Origin: JAVJUS01 sp040220455
GTDB taxonomy: Bacteria > Pseudomonadota > Alphaproteobacteria > DSM-16000 > Inquilinaceae
Length of the DNA stretch: 64,000 bases
Direction of reading: 5' to 3'
Assembly (NCBI GenBank): GCA_040220455.1
Contig: JAVJUS010000044.1
Location: 1 to 64,000, forward strand
Shown here piece after piece: positions 10,043 through 18,895 of this stretch (positions are counted from its first letter, which is position 1; every line of letters begins with the position of its first letter). A program made the position numbers and the translations under genes. The notes beneath the pieces were generated by a model that was not told the DNA's origin, made no database searches, and was given only the letters and a program-made list of their open reading frames with translations.

Positions 10043-10831
10043 TCAGGCGCCGGCCGTCGCCTCCAGCGAGACCGGCACCGTCAGGCCGTCATGCGCGGGG
10101 CGGATATGGGCCGGCAGGCGCCGGCACAGGGTCGCGTAGTCCATGGTGTGGTTCATGTGGGTCAGCCAGGCGCGCTCGGGCCCGAGCCGGTCGATCCACT
10201 CCAGCGTCCGGGACAGGTGGGAATGGCTCGGGTGCGGGGCCTCGCGGGTGGCATCGACGATCCAGCTCCGGACCCCGGCGAGGGCCTCGAACGCCGCGTC
10301 GTCGAGCGCGACGACGTCGGTCGAATAGGCGAAATCGCCGATGCGGTAGCCCGTCGAGGGCAGGAAGCCGTGGTCCTGGGTGAACGGCACGAAGGGGATG
10401 TCGCCGATCGTGAACGGCCCGTCGATCCGGCGCATGGTCAGGATCGGCCGGTAGAGCCCGCGATCCACGTCCATGCTGTCGACGGCATAGGCGAAGCGGT
10501 TGTCGAGATCGGCCCGCGTCCGCTCCTCGGCATAGGCCGGAATGGCGCCCTGGTCGAAGGTGATCGGGCGCAGGTCGTCGATGCCGTGGACATGGTCGGC
10601 ATGGGCGTGAGTGAAGACGACCGCGTCGAGCTTGCGGATGCGGAACTCGTTGAGCTGCTCGCGCAGATCGGGCCCGGCGTCGACCAGCACCGCGGTGGTC
10701 GCCGAGCGCACCAGGATCGAGGCGCGTCGGCGGCGGTTGCGCGGCTCGTTCGGGTCGCAGTCGCCCCAACGGTCGCCGCTCATCGGCACGCCGAGGGATC
10801 CGCCGCAGCCCAGGACCGTGACCTCGATCAT
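10043..10831 (-). CDS. MBL-fold metallo-hydrolase (PhnP-like)
   Basis: A 262-residue cytosolic metallo-beta-lactamase-fold hydrolase. The metal motif HAHADH is at 75-80, and the N-terminus MIEVTVLGCGGSLGVP is typical of the PhnP/YcbX-like branch, which includes cyclic phosphodiesterases. It lies last in the conserved alphaproteobacterial cluster rlpA-dacA-tmk-holB-tatD and its start overlaps the end of tatD by four bases (ATGA), so the two are translationally coupled. The substrate is not known; annotations as 'phosphoribosyl 1,2-cyclic phosphodiesterase' are common but unproven for this branch. Confidence 0.93.
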   Translation of the reverse strand: MIEVTVLGCGGSLGVPMSGDRWGDCDPNEPRNRRRRASILVRSATTAVLVDAGPDLREQLNEFRIRKLDAVVFTHAHADHVHGIDDLRPITFDQGAIPAYAEERTRADLDNRFAYAVDSMDVDRGLYRPILTMRRIDGPFTIGDIPFVPFTQDHGFLPSTGYRIGDFAYSTDVVALDDAAFEALAGVRSWIVDATREAPHPSHSHLSRTLEWIDRLGPERAWLTHMNHTMDYATLCRRLPAHIRPAHDGLTVPVSLEATAGA

Positions 10832-11637
10832 GCCGCCGCCGGCGCCGGAACCTTGTCGAACAGGGCGAAGAAGTTGGCCGTCGTCCGCTCGGCGATCTCC
10901 GCCGCGCCGACGCCCTTGACCTCGGCCAGCACGGCCGCCGTGTGGGCGACGTAGGCCGGCTCGTTGCGCTTGCCGCGGCGCGGCACCGGCGCGAGGTAGG
11001 GGCTGTCGGTCTCCACCAGCAGCCGGTCCATCGGCACCTCATCGGCGATGGCGCGAAGCGCGTCGGACTTCTTGAAGGTCAGGATGCCCGAGAAGGAGAT
11101 GTAGAAGCCGAGCTCGATCGACGCCCGCGCGAGTTCCGGCCCGCCGCTGAAGCAGTGGATCACGCCGCGCAGCGGCCCGGCGCCCACGCCCGCTTCCCCG
11201 TCGGCCGCGCCCTCGCGCAACAGGGCGACGGTGTCCTCGTCGGCGTCGCGGGTATGCACGATCAGCGGCAGCCCGGTCCGGCGAGCCGCACGCATGTGGG
11301 TGCGGAAGCTCGCCTGCTGGGCCGCCCGCGGGCTGTGGTCGTAGAAGTAGTCGAGCCCCGTCTCGCCGATGCCGACGATCTTCGGATCGGCCGCCAAGGC
11401 TTCCAGCGCCTCGACGGTGATGTCGCCCTCCTCCGCCGCCTCGTGCGGGTGGACCCCGACGGCGGCGAAGACATCCTCGTGGGCGCGCGCGATGGCGAGC
11501 GTGGCGTCGAGCCGGCTCGGCCGGGTGCAGATCGTGACCAGGCGTCCGACCCCGGCGTCGCGCGCCCGCTCGATGACGGCGTCGCGCTCGGTCTCGAAAT
11601 CGGGGAAGTCGAGATGGCAGTGGCTGTCGACCAGCAT
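10828..11637 (-). CDS. TatD family metal-dependent hydrolase
   Basis: A 269-residue TIM-barrel hydrolase of the TatD deoxyribonuclease family (Mg2+-dependent 3'-5' exonuclease/DNase). The start MLVDSHCHLDFPDF places the HxH metal pair at H6/H8, which fixes the ATG at 11637. GVHPHEA, GETGLDYFY and VETDSPYLAP are the remaining family motifs. It follows holB after a 56-bp gap. In many alphaproteobacteria metG sits between holB and tatD, but not here. It overlaps the MBL gene downstream by four bases. Confidence 0.95.
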   Translation of the reverse strand: MLVDSHCHLDFPDFETERDAVIERARDAGVGRLVTICTRPSRLDATLAIARAHEDVFAAVGVHPHEAAEEGDITVEALEALAADPKIVGIGETGLDYFYDHSPRAAQQASFRTHMRAARRTGLPLIVHTRDADEDTVALLREGAADGEAGVGAGPLRGVIHCFSGGPELARASIELGFYISFSGILTFKKSDALRAIADEVPMDRLLVETDSPYLAPVPRRGKRNEPAYVAHTAAVLAEVKGVGAAEIAERTTANFFALFDKVPAPAAA

Positions 11638-11693
11638 GGGCGTCCGGGGGCTGGCGGATCCGATACGACGGCGCGCGAACGAAGGGCCGCGGT

Positions 11694-12824
11694 CTAGGAC
11701 CGGCCGGCCGCCTCGATCGTCGCGAAGACGGTGATCAAGGTCGTGCGCCGGTCCAGCGCGGCGGCATCGGCGCGCTCCAGCAGGGCGCGGCTCTTCTCCC
11801 ACACCTCGATCCAGCGATCAAGCGAGCCCTCCCGGACGAGCCGGTCGATCAGCCGCCCCTCCTCGCCCTCCGTGCCGTCGGGCAGCCGGCCGGCGGCCGC
11901 GGCCCGGACCAGGCGGGAAAGCCACCATTCGAGCAGATCGCCGAACGCCGACCACAGGGAATCCGCGGCCGCCCCGCCGACCATGCGGTCGGCGAGGCCG
12001 TGCACCCGGTCCCGGTCGATCCGCGGCCAGTCGGCCATCAGGTCGATCAGGCGGCGGTAGATCTCGACCCCGCCGACGGCCGCGAGGGCGGCGGCGCGGC
12101 CCGGGCTGCCTTCGCTCAAGCGGGCGAGCGCCGAGCGGTCCTCGGCCGCCATCTCGGGTGCGTGGACCGCCAGCCAGTCGGCGACCTCCGCCTCGGCGAG
12201 GGGCGCGAGATCGAGCCGGCGGCAGCGCGAGCGGATGGTCGGCAGCAGCCGGCCCGGATTGGCTGCCACCAGCAGGATCAGCGCCCGGTTCGGCGGCTCC
12301 TCCAGCAGCTTCAGCAGGGCGTTGGCGGCGGCGCGGTTCATGCGTTCGGCCTCGTCGACGACGACGACGCGCCAGCCGCCCTCCGCCGCGGTCATGCGCA
12401 GGAACGGGCCGATGCGGCGCACCTCGTCGACCGGGATGTCGCGCATGCGGCGCTTGGCGTCCTCGTCGATGTCCTTGTCCCGGTCCTCCTTGACCGGCGG
12501 ACGCTCGATCGTCAGCAGGTCGGCATGGCCGCGCGCGGCGATCCGCCGCGCCGTGGGATGGTCGTCGGGCACGAAAAGGGAGTCGGGCGCCTCGCCGAAC
12601 AGGCCGCCCCCCTCCTCCGCCCGGCCGGAGAGCACGAAGCGCGCGAAGCGGAAGGCGAGCGTCGCCTTGCCGATTCCGGGCGGGCCGCCGAGCAGCCAGG
12701 CATGCGGCAGGCGCCCGCTGGTCGCCGCGTGCAGCATCGCCCGCTCCGGCTCCAGATGGCCGATCAGCTCGACCGTCGCGCGTGGCTTGGGCGCGGTGAC
12801 GCTGGCGGTGGCCGCGTCGCTCAT
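11694..12824 (-). CDS. holB: DNA polymerase III subunit delta'
   Basis: The delta' subunit of the clamp loader that opens the beta clamp for the replicative polymerase. The 376-residue AAA+ protein retains a Walker A-like loop GGPPGIGKA (46-54), VVDEAERMNRAAANALLKLLEEP (Walker B region and Box VI) and a C-terminal collar domain. Its start ATG overlaps the tmk stop (ATGA at 12821-12824), giving the classic tmk-holB coupling found in many bacteria. An Asp/Lys-rich insert (VKEDRDKDIDEDAKRRMRDI) before the sensor region is a known feature of alphaproteobacterial HolB. Confidence 0.95.
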   Translation of the reverse strand: MSDAATASVTAPKPRATVELIGHLEPERAMLHAATSGRLPHAWLLGGPPGIGKATLAFRFARFVLSGRAEEGGGLFGEAPDSLFVPDDHPTARRIAARGHADLLTIERPPVKEDRDKDIDEDAKRRMRDIPVDEVRRIGPFLRMTAAEGGWRVVVVDEAERMNRAAANALLKLLEEPPNRALILLVAANPGRLLPTIRSRCRRLDLAPLAEAEVADWLAVHAPEMAAEDRSALARLSEGSPGRAAALAAVGGVEIYRRLIDLMADWPRIDRDRVHGLADRMVGGAAADSLWSAFGDLLEWWLSRLVRAAAAGRLPDGTEGEEGRLIDRLVREGSLDRWIEVWEKSRALLERADAAALDRRTTLITVFATIEAAGRS

Positions 12825-13531
12825 GCCCTGCCCTCCGACGCCCGACTCCCGAGCCCGAAGCGCTCGGCGACCGTGGTCCAGACCGCCTCGGCGACGGCGT
12901 CGACCGGGGCCGTCGCGTCGATCAGGCGGCAGCGCCCGGGCTCGGCGGCGGCGATGGCATGAAAGCCCGCTCGCAGACGCTCATGGAAGGCGACGTCCAT
13001 GCGCTCGTAGCGAGTCTCGTCGTGATCGCGGCCGGCCGCCCGGGCGAGCCCGGCGGTCGGTGGCAGGTCGAGCACGAGGGTCAGGTCCGGCGCGAGATCG
13101 CGCAGGGTCAGGCGCGCGAGCGTGGCGATCGCCTCGGCCCCGAGCCGGTGGCCGTAGCCCTGATAGGCCATGGTGCTGTCGACGAAGCGGTCGCAGACGA
13201 CCCAGGCGCCGCGCTCGAGCGCCGGCCGGACCAGGCGCTCGACGTGGTCGCGCCGGGCGGCGAAGTGGAGCAGCGCCTCAGTCGTCGCGTCCCAGCGGTC
13301 GGCGTCGCCCGCGACCAGCAGCGACCGGATCGCCTCCGCGCCCGGGGAGCCGCCGGGCTCGCGCGTGACGACGAGCTCTGCCGGGCCGTCGGGAAGGCCG
13401 CGCAGCCGCTCTGCGAGCCGGCGGAGCTGGGTCGACTTGCCGGCCCCCTCCCCGCCCTCGAAGGTAATGAAGACGCCGCGCGTGGTGGTCGACGATGCCG
13501 AGGGGGCGTCTTCCGATCCCGGCGCGCTCAC
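12821..13531 (-). CDS. tmk: Thymidylate kinase
   Basis: Phosphorylates dTMP to dTDP with ATP, an essential step of dTTP synthesis. The 236-residue product has the P-loop GGEGAGKST (26-34), the dTMP-binding TREPGG and the DRFVDSTMAYQGYG segment. The start is inferred to be GTG at 13531, which overlaps the TGA stop of the upstream carboxypeptidase (GTGA). This gives an 18-residue Ser/Thr-rich extension before FITFEGG. An open frame continues upstream to 14404 but runs antisense-like through the carboxypeptidase gene and is not used. Confidence 0.95.
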   Translation of the reverse strand: MSAPGSEDAPSASSTTTRGVFITFEGGEGAGKSTQLRRLAERLRGLPDGPAELVVTREPGGSPGAEAIRSLLVAGDADRWDATTEALLHFAARRDHVERLVRPALERGAWVVCDRFVDSTMAYQGYGHRLGAEAIATLARLTLRDLAPDLTLVLDLPPTAGLARAAGRDHDETRYERMDVAFHERLRAGFHAIAAAEPGRCRLIDATAPVDAVAEAVWTTVAERFGLGSRASEGRA

Positions 13532-14700
13532 TCGACCAGGCCGGTGACCAGGTGGACCGCGCCGGCGGTAACGCGGCCGAAGAAGCCCTTGCGCGCCACG
13601 TCCTCGGCCGCGACCAGCGGCACCTCGCGCACCGGCTGCTCCGGCGCGCGGATGATCAGGGTGCCGAGCCGGTCGCCGGCGGCGATGGGGGCCGGCACCG
13701 GCTCCTCGACCCGGACGGAGACCGAAAGCTCGTCGCGCACGACGCGACGCACCGTCACGGAGAGATCCTCGCGCGGGACCAGGTCGACGCTGTCCGGGCT
13801 GCCCATCCAGGTGTCGACCGCGACCACGGGCTCGCCGGCGTCGAACAGGCTCACCGCCTCGAACTCCCGGAAGCCCCATTCCATGAGCCGGGCGGCCTCG
13901 TCGGCGCGCTCCTGGGCGCTGCCGAGGCCGGTAACCACCAGGATCAGGCGCCGGCCGTCGCGCTCGGCCGAGGCGGTCAGGCCGTACCCCGCCTCCTCCG
14001 TATGCCCGGTTTTCAGCCCGTCGGCGCCGATGTCGCGATAGAGCAGCGGGTTGCGGTTGCCCTGGGTGATATCGTTGTAAGTGAACTCCAGCTCTGCATA
14101 GTAATGATAATACTCGGGGAATTCGTTGATCAGGCGCTCCGCCAGCAGCGCCAGGTCCCGGGCGGTCGAATAATGGTCGGGGTGGGGCCAGCCCGTCGCG
14201 TTCATGAAGTTCGAGTTCTCCATGCCGAGCTCGCGCGCCCGGTCGGTCATGCGCTGGCCGAAGGCCTCCTCGCTGCCGGCGAGCGCCTCGGCCAGAACGA
14301 TCGAGGCGTCGTTGCCCGACTGGACGATGACGCCGCGGATCAGGTCCTCGACCCGGACCCGGTCGCCGACCTCGACGAACATCTTGGAGCCGCCCTTCTG
14401 CCACGCGTACTCGCTCACCGGCAGCCGGTCGTCGAGCGACAGCCTGCCCTCGTCCAGCGCCTCGAAGACCATGTACATCGTCATGATCTTGCTCATGGAC
14501 GCGGTCGGCATGGGCTGATCGGCGTCCTTCTCCATCAGCACGGTGTCGGAGGTCATGTCGATCAGGATCGCCTCCCGCGCCGCGGTATCGAGGGCGGCGG
14601 CCGGCCCGGGCCAGGCGGCCAGGCTCGCCAGGAGGACGAGCGCCAGGGCGGTGAATCGGAAGGCCAGCGGCGAGCGGGCGGAGCGGACGGCAACGGACAT
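13528..14700 (-). CDS. dacA: D-alanyl-D-alanine carboxypeptidase (PBP5/6 type)
   Basis: A periplasmic low-molecular-mass penicillin-binding protein that trims the terminal D-Ala of peptidoglycan pentapeptides. In 390 residues it has an N-terminal signal peptide (hydrophobic 17-36, cleavage near AAA-LD), the catalytic SxxK at S68-M-S-K71, SGN at 128-130 and KTG at 230-232. A C-terminal PBP5-type beta domain ends in an amphipathic stretch (FFGRVTAGAVHLVTGLVE) likely to anchor it to the inner membrane. It lies between rlpA and tmk, the usual alphaproteobacterial order, and its stop overlaps the tmk GTG. The paralogue could equally be called dacC or dacF. Confidence 0.95.
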   Translation of the reverse strand: MSVAVRSARSPLAFRFTALALVLLASLAAWPGPAAALDTAAREAILIDMTSDTVLMEKDADQPMPTASMSKIMTMYMVFEALDEGRLSLDDRLPVSEYAWQKGGSKMFVEVGDRVRVEDLIRGVIVQSGNDASIVLAEALAGSEEAFGQRMTDRARELGMENSNFMNATGWPHPDHYSTARDLALLAERLINEFPEYYHYYAELEFTYNDITQGNRNPLLYRDIGADGLKTGHTEEAGYGLTASAERDGRRLILVVTGLGSAQERADEAARLMEWGFREFEAVSLFDAGEPVVAVDTWMGSPDSVDLVPREDLSVTVRRVVRDELSVSVRVEEPVPAPIAAGDRLGTLIIRAPEQPVREVPLVAAEDVARKGFFGRVTAGAVHLVTGLVE

Positions 14701-14858
14701 GGGAAACGGCGTCTCCGGCGGCGGGCGTTCGGCGGGTACGGTCGGGCCCCGGTCGAGGTCTCGTCGGACGACCCCGACGGCCCGATCCCTAGCGTCGCGC
14801 GATGGCGAGATTGGGGCCGCGATCCGCCATTCCACGTCGGGAGCGGCAGACCGGACGG

Positions 14859-15920
14859 TCAGCGGCCCACCAGACGGGCGGCTTCGTGGCCGGCGTCCCG
14901 AACGCGGGCGAGCAGCGTTTCCGCGCTCCGCGTGTCGCTCAGTGGCCCCAGGCGGACGCGGTAGTACGCCACGCCGTCGAGCGTGATCGGAGAAACGTCC
15001 ACCGGCCCCAGAGGCGCGAGTCCGGCGCGCAGGCTGTCGGCGTTGCTCCGCCGCGTGAACGCCCCGACCTGGACGTAGAGCGCGTCGGCGCCGGTGGTGG
15101 CTCCGGCCGAGGGCGCAGGGGCCGGCTCCGGTGTCGTCGCCGAGGCCAGAATCAGGCGCCCCTCGGTCCGTTCCGGCGGCGGCGCGAGCCGTGCCGGGGC
15201 CGGCGCCGAGGTCTGCCCTTGCGCGCGGGGTGGCTCGAGGATGGCGTTCGACGCGGGAACGAGAGCGCGCGGCGCCTCGACGGGCATGACCGCGGAAGGC
15301 GATGACGGGGACGACGATGACGGGGACGACGGCGGCGCCGAGGCCGCGGCGACGACAACGGGCTGGCGTGGCGCGGCGGCCGGGGCGCGCGGCTCGCCGG
15401 TCAGCTCGGCGCGCAGGGCGAGGCTGCGATCGGTATCGACCTGGACCCGGACGACGGCCGTGCCCTGGCCCTTGAAGCCCAGGAGCTCCGCCGCCCGGCG
15501 CGACAGGTCGATCAGCCGGTCGGAGGCGAACGGCCCGCGATCGTTGATCCGCACCTCGACCGAGCGCCCGTTCTCCAGATTCGTCACGCGCGCGATCGAG
15601 GGGAGCTGCAGCGTCGGATGCGCGGCGGTCAGCGCGTTGGGGTCGAAGATCTCCCCGTTCGCGGTCTGCTTGCCGGCGAAGCCCGGGCCGTACCAGCTCG
15701 CCACGCCGGTCTCGACATAGTCGAAGGATTCCCGCGGCTCGTAGCGCCGGCCGTTGATCGTGTAGGGCGATCCGACCTTGTAATGCGGGTCGCTCTTGGC
15801 CGCGTTGCGCGCGGCCATGTGGGCGGCGAGCTGGGTCTCCGCGCAGGCGGACAGGGCGAGCCCGGCCGCCGCGAGCACGGCCAGGCCGGCGAGGCGCCCG
15901 GATCTGCGGGATGCGGCCAC
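14859..15920 (-). CDS. rlpA: RlpA-family lipoprotein with SPOR domain
   Basis: An outer-membrane lipoprotein that acts as a septal lytic transglycosylase or septum-associated factor. Its 353 residues start with a lipoprotein signal ending in LSAC (23-26, lipidated C26). The double-psi beta-barrel domain (~70-175) has GVASWYGPGFAGKQTANGE and RINDRGPF with its conserved Asp. A ~100-residue Pro/Ala/Ser-rich linker follows, then a C-terminal SPOR domain (YVQVGAFTRRSNADSLRAGL...) that binds denuded septal glycan. It heads the rlpA-dacA-tmk-holB cluster. Confidence 0.95.
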   Translation of the reverse strand: MAASRRSGRLAGLAVLAAAGLALSACAETQLAAHMAARNAAKSDPHYKVGSPYTINGRRYEPRESFDYVETGVASWYGPGFAGKQTANGEIFDPNALTAAHPTLQLPSIARVTNLENGRSVEVRINDRGPFASDRLIDLSRRAAELLGFKGQGTAVVRVQVDTDRSLALRAELTGEPRAPAAAPRQPVVVAAASAPPSSPSSSSPSSPSAVMPVEAPRALVPASNAILEPPRAQGQTSAPAPARLAPPPERTEGRLILASATTPEPAPAPSAGATTGADALYVQVGAFTRRSNADSLRAGLAPLGPVDVSPITLDGVAYYRVRLGPLSDTRSAETLLARVRDAGHEAARLVGR

Positions 15921-16011
15921 GGCTTCGTTCCCTTTCGTGTCGCCTTGGCGACCTTACGGGACTCTGTCTGCCATAGGGGGACTCCGCTGGCAAGCCGCCC
16001 GGCGCCGGGCG

Positions 16012-16821
16012 TCAGCCGCCGGCGGTGGGCTCGGCCCCCGGGAAAAGCGCCGAGGTGCGCCCCATCGCGCGGTAGGCGACGAGGCCGATCCACTCCCGCA
16101 CGGCCGTGTCGACCACCGGCAGCGTGTCGGCCAGGTCGAAGTCGATGCCCCGGGCCCCCGCCTCCGCCGCCCGCCAGTCCGTCGGATAGGGCATCACGGG
16201 CCAGCCGACGCGGCGGAAGATCCCCATCGAGCGCGGCATATGGAAGGCCGAGGTCACGAGCAGCCAGGTCTCGCCCGGCGCCGGGACCATCAGATCCCGG
16301 GACAGCAGCGCGTTCTCCCAGGTGTTGCGGGAGTCCGCCTCCCAGGTCACGCGCTCGGTCGGGCCGCCGATCCGGTCCAGCAGGTCGCGTGCGGCCGGCG
16401 CGCCGCGATGCTCCGGCTGGGCGAGGCTGCCGGAGCCGCCGGTGTAGATCGCTCGGGCCTCGGGATAGCGGCGCAGCAGTTCGGCCAGGGCGAACAGGCG
16501 CTCGGCGGCGGCGTTGACCTGGGGCTCGCCATAGAGATGGCTGCGCCACGGATCCATGGCGCCGCCCAGGACGATGATGCCGTCGACCCGGTTCGGCATC
16601 GGCGACGGCCGCTCGAACCGGGTCTCCAGCGGGGCGACGAGCCAGGTGCCGAGCGGCAGGGTCGCGATCGCGACCAAACCGGCTGTGCTGAGTGCCAGGA
16701 GCGTGCCCCCGATCCGCCGCCAGCCGACGGCGAGCGCGATCAGGCCGGCCACGAGGCCCAGGATCAGCGCGTTGCCGGGCGCGACCAGGCTCCACAGAAT
16801 CTTGGAAAGCGCGAAGTCCAT
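16012..16821 (-). CDS. YdcF/DUF218 family inner-membrane protein
   Basis: A 269-residue protein with two N-terminal hydrophobic segments (~15-35 and 40-62) followed by a periplasmic DUF218 domain. Family motifs are DGIIVLGGAMDP, AIYTGGSG, SRNTWENA and LLVTSAFHMPRS. DUF218 members such as ElyC and SanA influence envelope polysaccharide assembly and cell-wall integrity, although the reaction is not settled. The ATG at 16821 gives a typical start (MDFALSKILWSLVAPGN). It lies 92 bp from rlpA in the same orientation, consistent with an envelope role. Confidence 0.9.
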   Translation of the reverse strand: MDFALSKILWSLVAPGNALILGLVAGLIALAVGWRRIGGTLLALSTAGLVAIATLPLGTWLVAPLETRFERPSPMPNRVDGIIVLGGAMDPWRSHLYGEPQVNAAAERLFALAELLRRYPEARAIYTGGSGSLAQPEHRGAPAARDLLDRIGGPTERVTWEADSRNTWENALLSRDLMVPAPGETWLLVTSAFHMPRSMGIFRRVGWPVMPYPTDWRAAEAGARGIDFDLADTLPVVDTAVREWIGLVAYRAMGRTSALFPGAEPTAGG

Positions 16822-16864
16822 GGGTACGGCATAGCGCGCCCGGCCGGCCGGGTCACGCCCGGGC

Positions 16865-17638
16865 TCACCAGGGCAGTTCGCGCCCGTCATAGGCGAGGAA
16901 GCGCCCCGTGTCCTCCCCGTCGAGCCCGGCGATGACCGACCACATCTCCCCGGCGGCCGTGTCCGGGTCGCGGACCGCCAGCCCGGCCTTGGAGAACGGC
17001 GCGGACAGGGCCGTGTCGACCGTGCCCGGATGCATCGCGACGACCGCGAGTTCGGGCCGGCGGCGCGACGCCTCGATCGCGGCGGTGCGCACGATCTGGT
17101 TCAGCGCGGCCTTCGAGGCGCGATAGCCGTACCAGCCGCCATAGCCGTTGTCGGTGATGCTGCCGACCTTGGCCGATAGGGTCGCGAAGACGGATTTGCC
17201 GTCCCGCGCCATCAGCGGCAGGAAGTGCTTCATCAGCAGGGCCGGTCCGATGGCGTTGAGCGCGAAGGCGTGGGCCAGCCCCTCCGCCGTCAGGTGGCGC
17301 CAGGACTTCTCCGGCTGGTGGGTCTCGTCGTGCAGGAAGCCGGTGGCATCGAAGACCAGGCGCAGCGGCACGCCCCTGCCGGCCACCTCGGCGGCGGCGG
17401 CCTCGATGCTCGCCTCGTCGGTCAGGTCGAGCGCCGGCGTCGTGCGGCGGCCGAGCGCGACGACCTCCACGAAAAGCCCGGTCTCGACGAGCCGCCGGCC
17501 CATCGCCGCGCCGATGCCGCCGGTCGCGCCGACGACGACGGCGAGGCCCGGCATCGGGAACGCGGCAGCGGCGTCGTCGGCATCGGTGCCGCTCGAGGAA
17601 GCCTGAGCGGACGAAGGGTCGGATGTGGATACCGTCAT
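16865..17638 (-). CDS. Short-chain dehydrogenase (CsgA/C-factor-like)
   Basis: A 257-residue Rossmann-fold SDR. The cofactor loop is VVGATGGIGAAMG near residue 35 and the catalytic Tyr-Lys lies in YGYRASKAALNQ. NAIGPALLMKHFLPLM and the tail resemble the CsgA/YciK-type branch used as NAD(P)-dependent reductases of unknown substrate. The first ~28 residues are a low-complexity Ser/Ala/Asp leader, so the true start might lie further in. It is separated from tRNA-Ser by ~155 bp and transcribed away from it. Confidence 0.88.
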   Translation of the reverse strand: MTVSTSDPSSAQASSSGTDADDAAAAFPMPGLAVVVGATGGIGAAMGRRLVETGLFVEVVALGRRTTPALDLTDEASIEAAAAEVAGRGVPLRLVFDATGFLHDETHQPEKSWRHLTAEGLAHAFALNAIGPALLMKHFLPLMARDGKSVFATLSAKVGSITDNGYGGWYGYRASKAALNQIVRTAAIEASRRRPELAVVAMHPGTVDTALSAPFSKAGLAVRDPDTAAGEMWSVIAGLDGEDTGRFLAYDGRELPW

Positions 17639-17793
17639 GCTCCGCGAGATAGCGCGTGCCGCCCGCTCGGCCAGCCCCCCGCTCGGCCAGCCCCGCGCTC
17701 TCCGGGTCCCTGCCCTGTTGCGGCCGGCGCGGCCCTCTGGTACCCGGTTGACGATCACGGCCCCCGCGACGACACGCGGGCCGCGCACCGGCC

Positions 17794-17881
17794 GGATGGG
17801 TGGCAGAGCGGTCGATTGCACCGGTCTTGAAAACCGGCGAGCCGAGAGGCTCCGTGGGTTCGAATCCCACCCCATCCGCCA
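17794..17881 (+). tRNA. tRNA-Ser (anticodon UGA)
   Basis: An 88-nt class II tRNA. Acceptor GGATGGG (17794-17800) pairs with CCCATCC near the 3' end, followed by discriminator G and an encoded CCA. The anticodon stem CCGGT/ACCGG encloses CTTGAAA, with anticodon TGA at 17828-17830. The long variable arm GCGAGCCGAGAGGCTCC is diagnostic of serine tRNA, and GGTTCGAATCC forms the T-arm. It reads UCA and probably other UCN codons. A lower-GC gene cassette starts ~170 bp downstream. Confidence 0.97.
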
Positions 17882-17888
17882 ACGCTCA

Positions 17889-17911
17889 GATCTGTCCGGT
17901 CCGGACAGATC
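17889..17911. promoter_or_regulatory. 11-bp perfect inverted repeat downstream of tRNA-Ser
   Basis: GATCTGTCCGG-T-CCGGACAGATC is a perfect 11-bp inverted repeat with a one-base centre, seven bases after the tRNA CCA end. There is no T-tract, so it is not a standard terminator. The one-base spacer cannot form a normal hairpin loop without unpairing the centre, so a dimeric protein-binding operator for the downstream DUF5131/TcmP cassette is the better guess. Confidence 0.6.
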
Positions 17912-18052
17912 GGTGAAGCTTCGTACCCAGGAAATGGATGACAGCCAAGGTACGCGGGGTTCTCTGAATCCCACGCTCGACGCGTGTGCGGTTCTTATGT
18001 TATCCATCCAGGAACGTTTGGAGAACATATCTTCCGGTCAGGGGGTTGTGTG

Positions 18053-18877
18053 ATGGGACAATGCACGAAGATCGAATGGGCGACTCATACTTTCAATCCT
18101 TGGTGGGGGTGTGTTAAGGTTTCAGAAGCGTGCAAGAACTGCTATGCGGAAACCTTTGCGAGAAGATTGGGACAGCAGGTTTGGGGGCCTGGCGCGCAGC
18201 GCAGGACGTTCGGCGATGCTCACTGGTCCGAGCCGATCAAATGGAACACGCGTTTGGACGCCGAGGGCGGGCGTGAGCGCGTCTTCTGTGCCTCCATGGC
18301 GGATGTCTTCGAAGATCGTCGCGACCTCGATTCCCATCGCGAGCGTCTATGGGACCTGATCGCGAAGACGCCGCGGCTCGACTGGCTGCTTCTGACCAAG
18401 CGCCCGGACATCGTGCGGCAGCTGACGCCATGGGGCGAGGCATGGCCGGAAAACGTCTGGATCGGAACCACGGTCGAAAACCAACTCAGGGCGGAGGAAC
18501 GACTGGCTCGCCTCGCGGAGATTCCCGCGACGGTCAGGTTCATCTCGGCCGAGCCCCTGCTCGGGCCGGTCGACTTGAGCCGCTGGATGTCCTCGCTCCA
18601 CTGGGTGATCAGTGGAGGCGAGAGCGGACCGCGTGCCCGGCCGGCAAGTCCGGCCTGGTTCCGAAACCTGCATCTGCAATGCATGGCCCATGAGGTGCCA
18701 TTCCACTTCAAGCAATGGGGCGATTGGGCGCCAGGAGATGGCGAAAACCTTGCCAGGTGCCGCACGCGCGCGGCGGCGGACGGAACCCCGATGGTCCGCA
18801 TCGGCAAGAAGCGCGCCGGCCGCTCTCTCGACGGGCGGGTGTTCGACGAATTGCCGGCTGGCGCGGCGGCTCGCTAG
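18053..18877 (+). CDS. Phage Gp37/Gp68-type DUF5131 three-Cys protein
   Basis: A 274-residue DUF5131 protein, a family first described from phage Gp37/Gp68 and related to radical-SAM-like folds. The N-terminus has KIEWATHTFNPWWGCVKVS and the three cysteines C20-x6-C27-x2-C30, which could bind an Fe-S cluster; DWLLLTKRP, FISAEPLLG, VISGGESG and FHFKQWGDW are further family blocks. The reaction is unknown. It is paired with TcmP, named as the 'three-Cys-motif partner', only 18 bp downstream. Base composition is visibly lower in GC than the neighbours and the cassette lies just after tRNA-Ser, pointing to horizontal acquisition. The ATG at 18053 follows a G-rich stretch; GTG 18050 is equivalent. 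Confidence 0.92.
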   Translation: MGQCTKIEWATHTFNPWWGCVKVSEACKNCYAETFARRLGQQVWGPGAQRRTFGDAHWSEPIKWNTRLDAEGGRERVFCASMADVFEDRRDLDSHRERLWDLIAKTPRLDWLLLTKRPDIVRQLTPWGEAWPENVWIGTTVENQLRAEERLARLAEIPATVRFISAEPLLGPVDLSRWMSSLHWVISGGESGPRARPASPAWFRNLHLQCMAHEVPFHFKQWGDWAPGDGENLARCRTRAAADGTPMVRIGKKRAGRSLDGRVFDELPAGAAAR

Positions 18878-18895
18878 GGGACGAATGACCGATCA

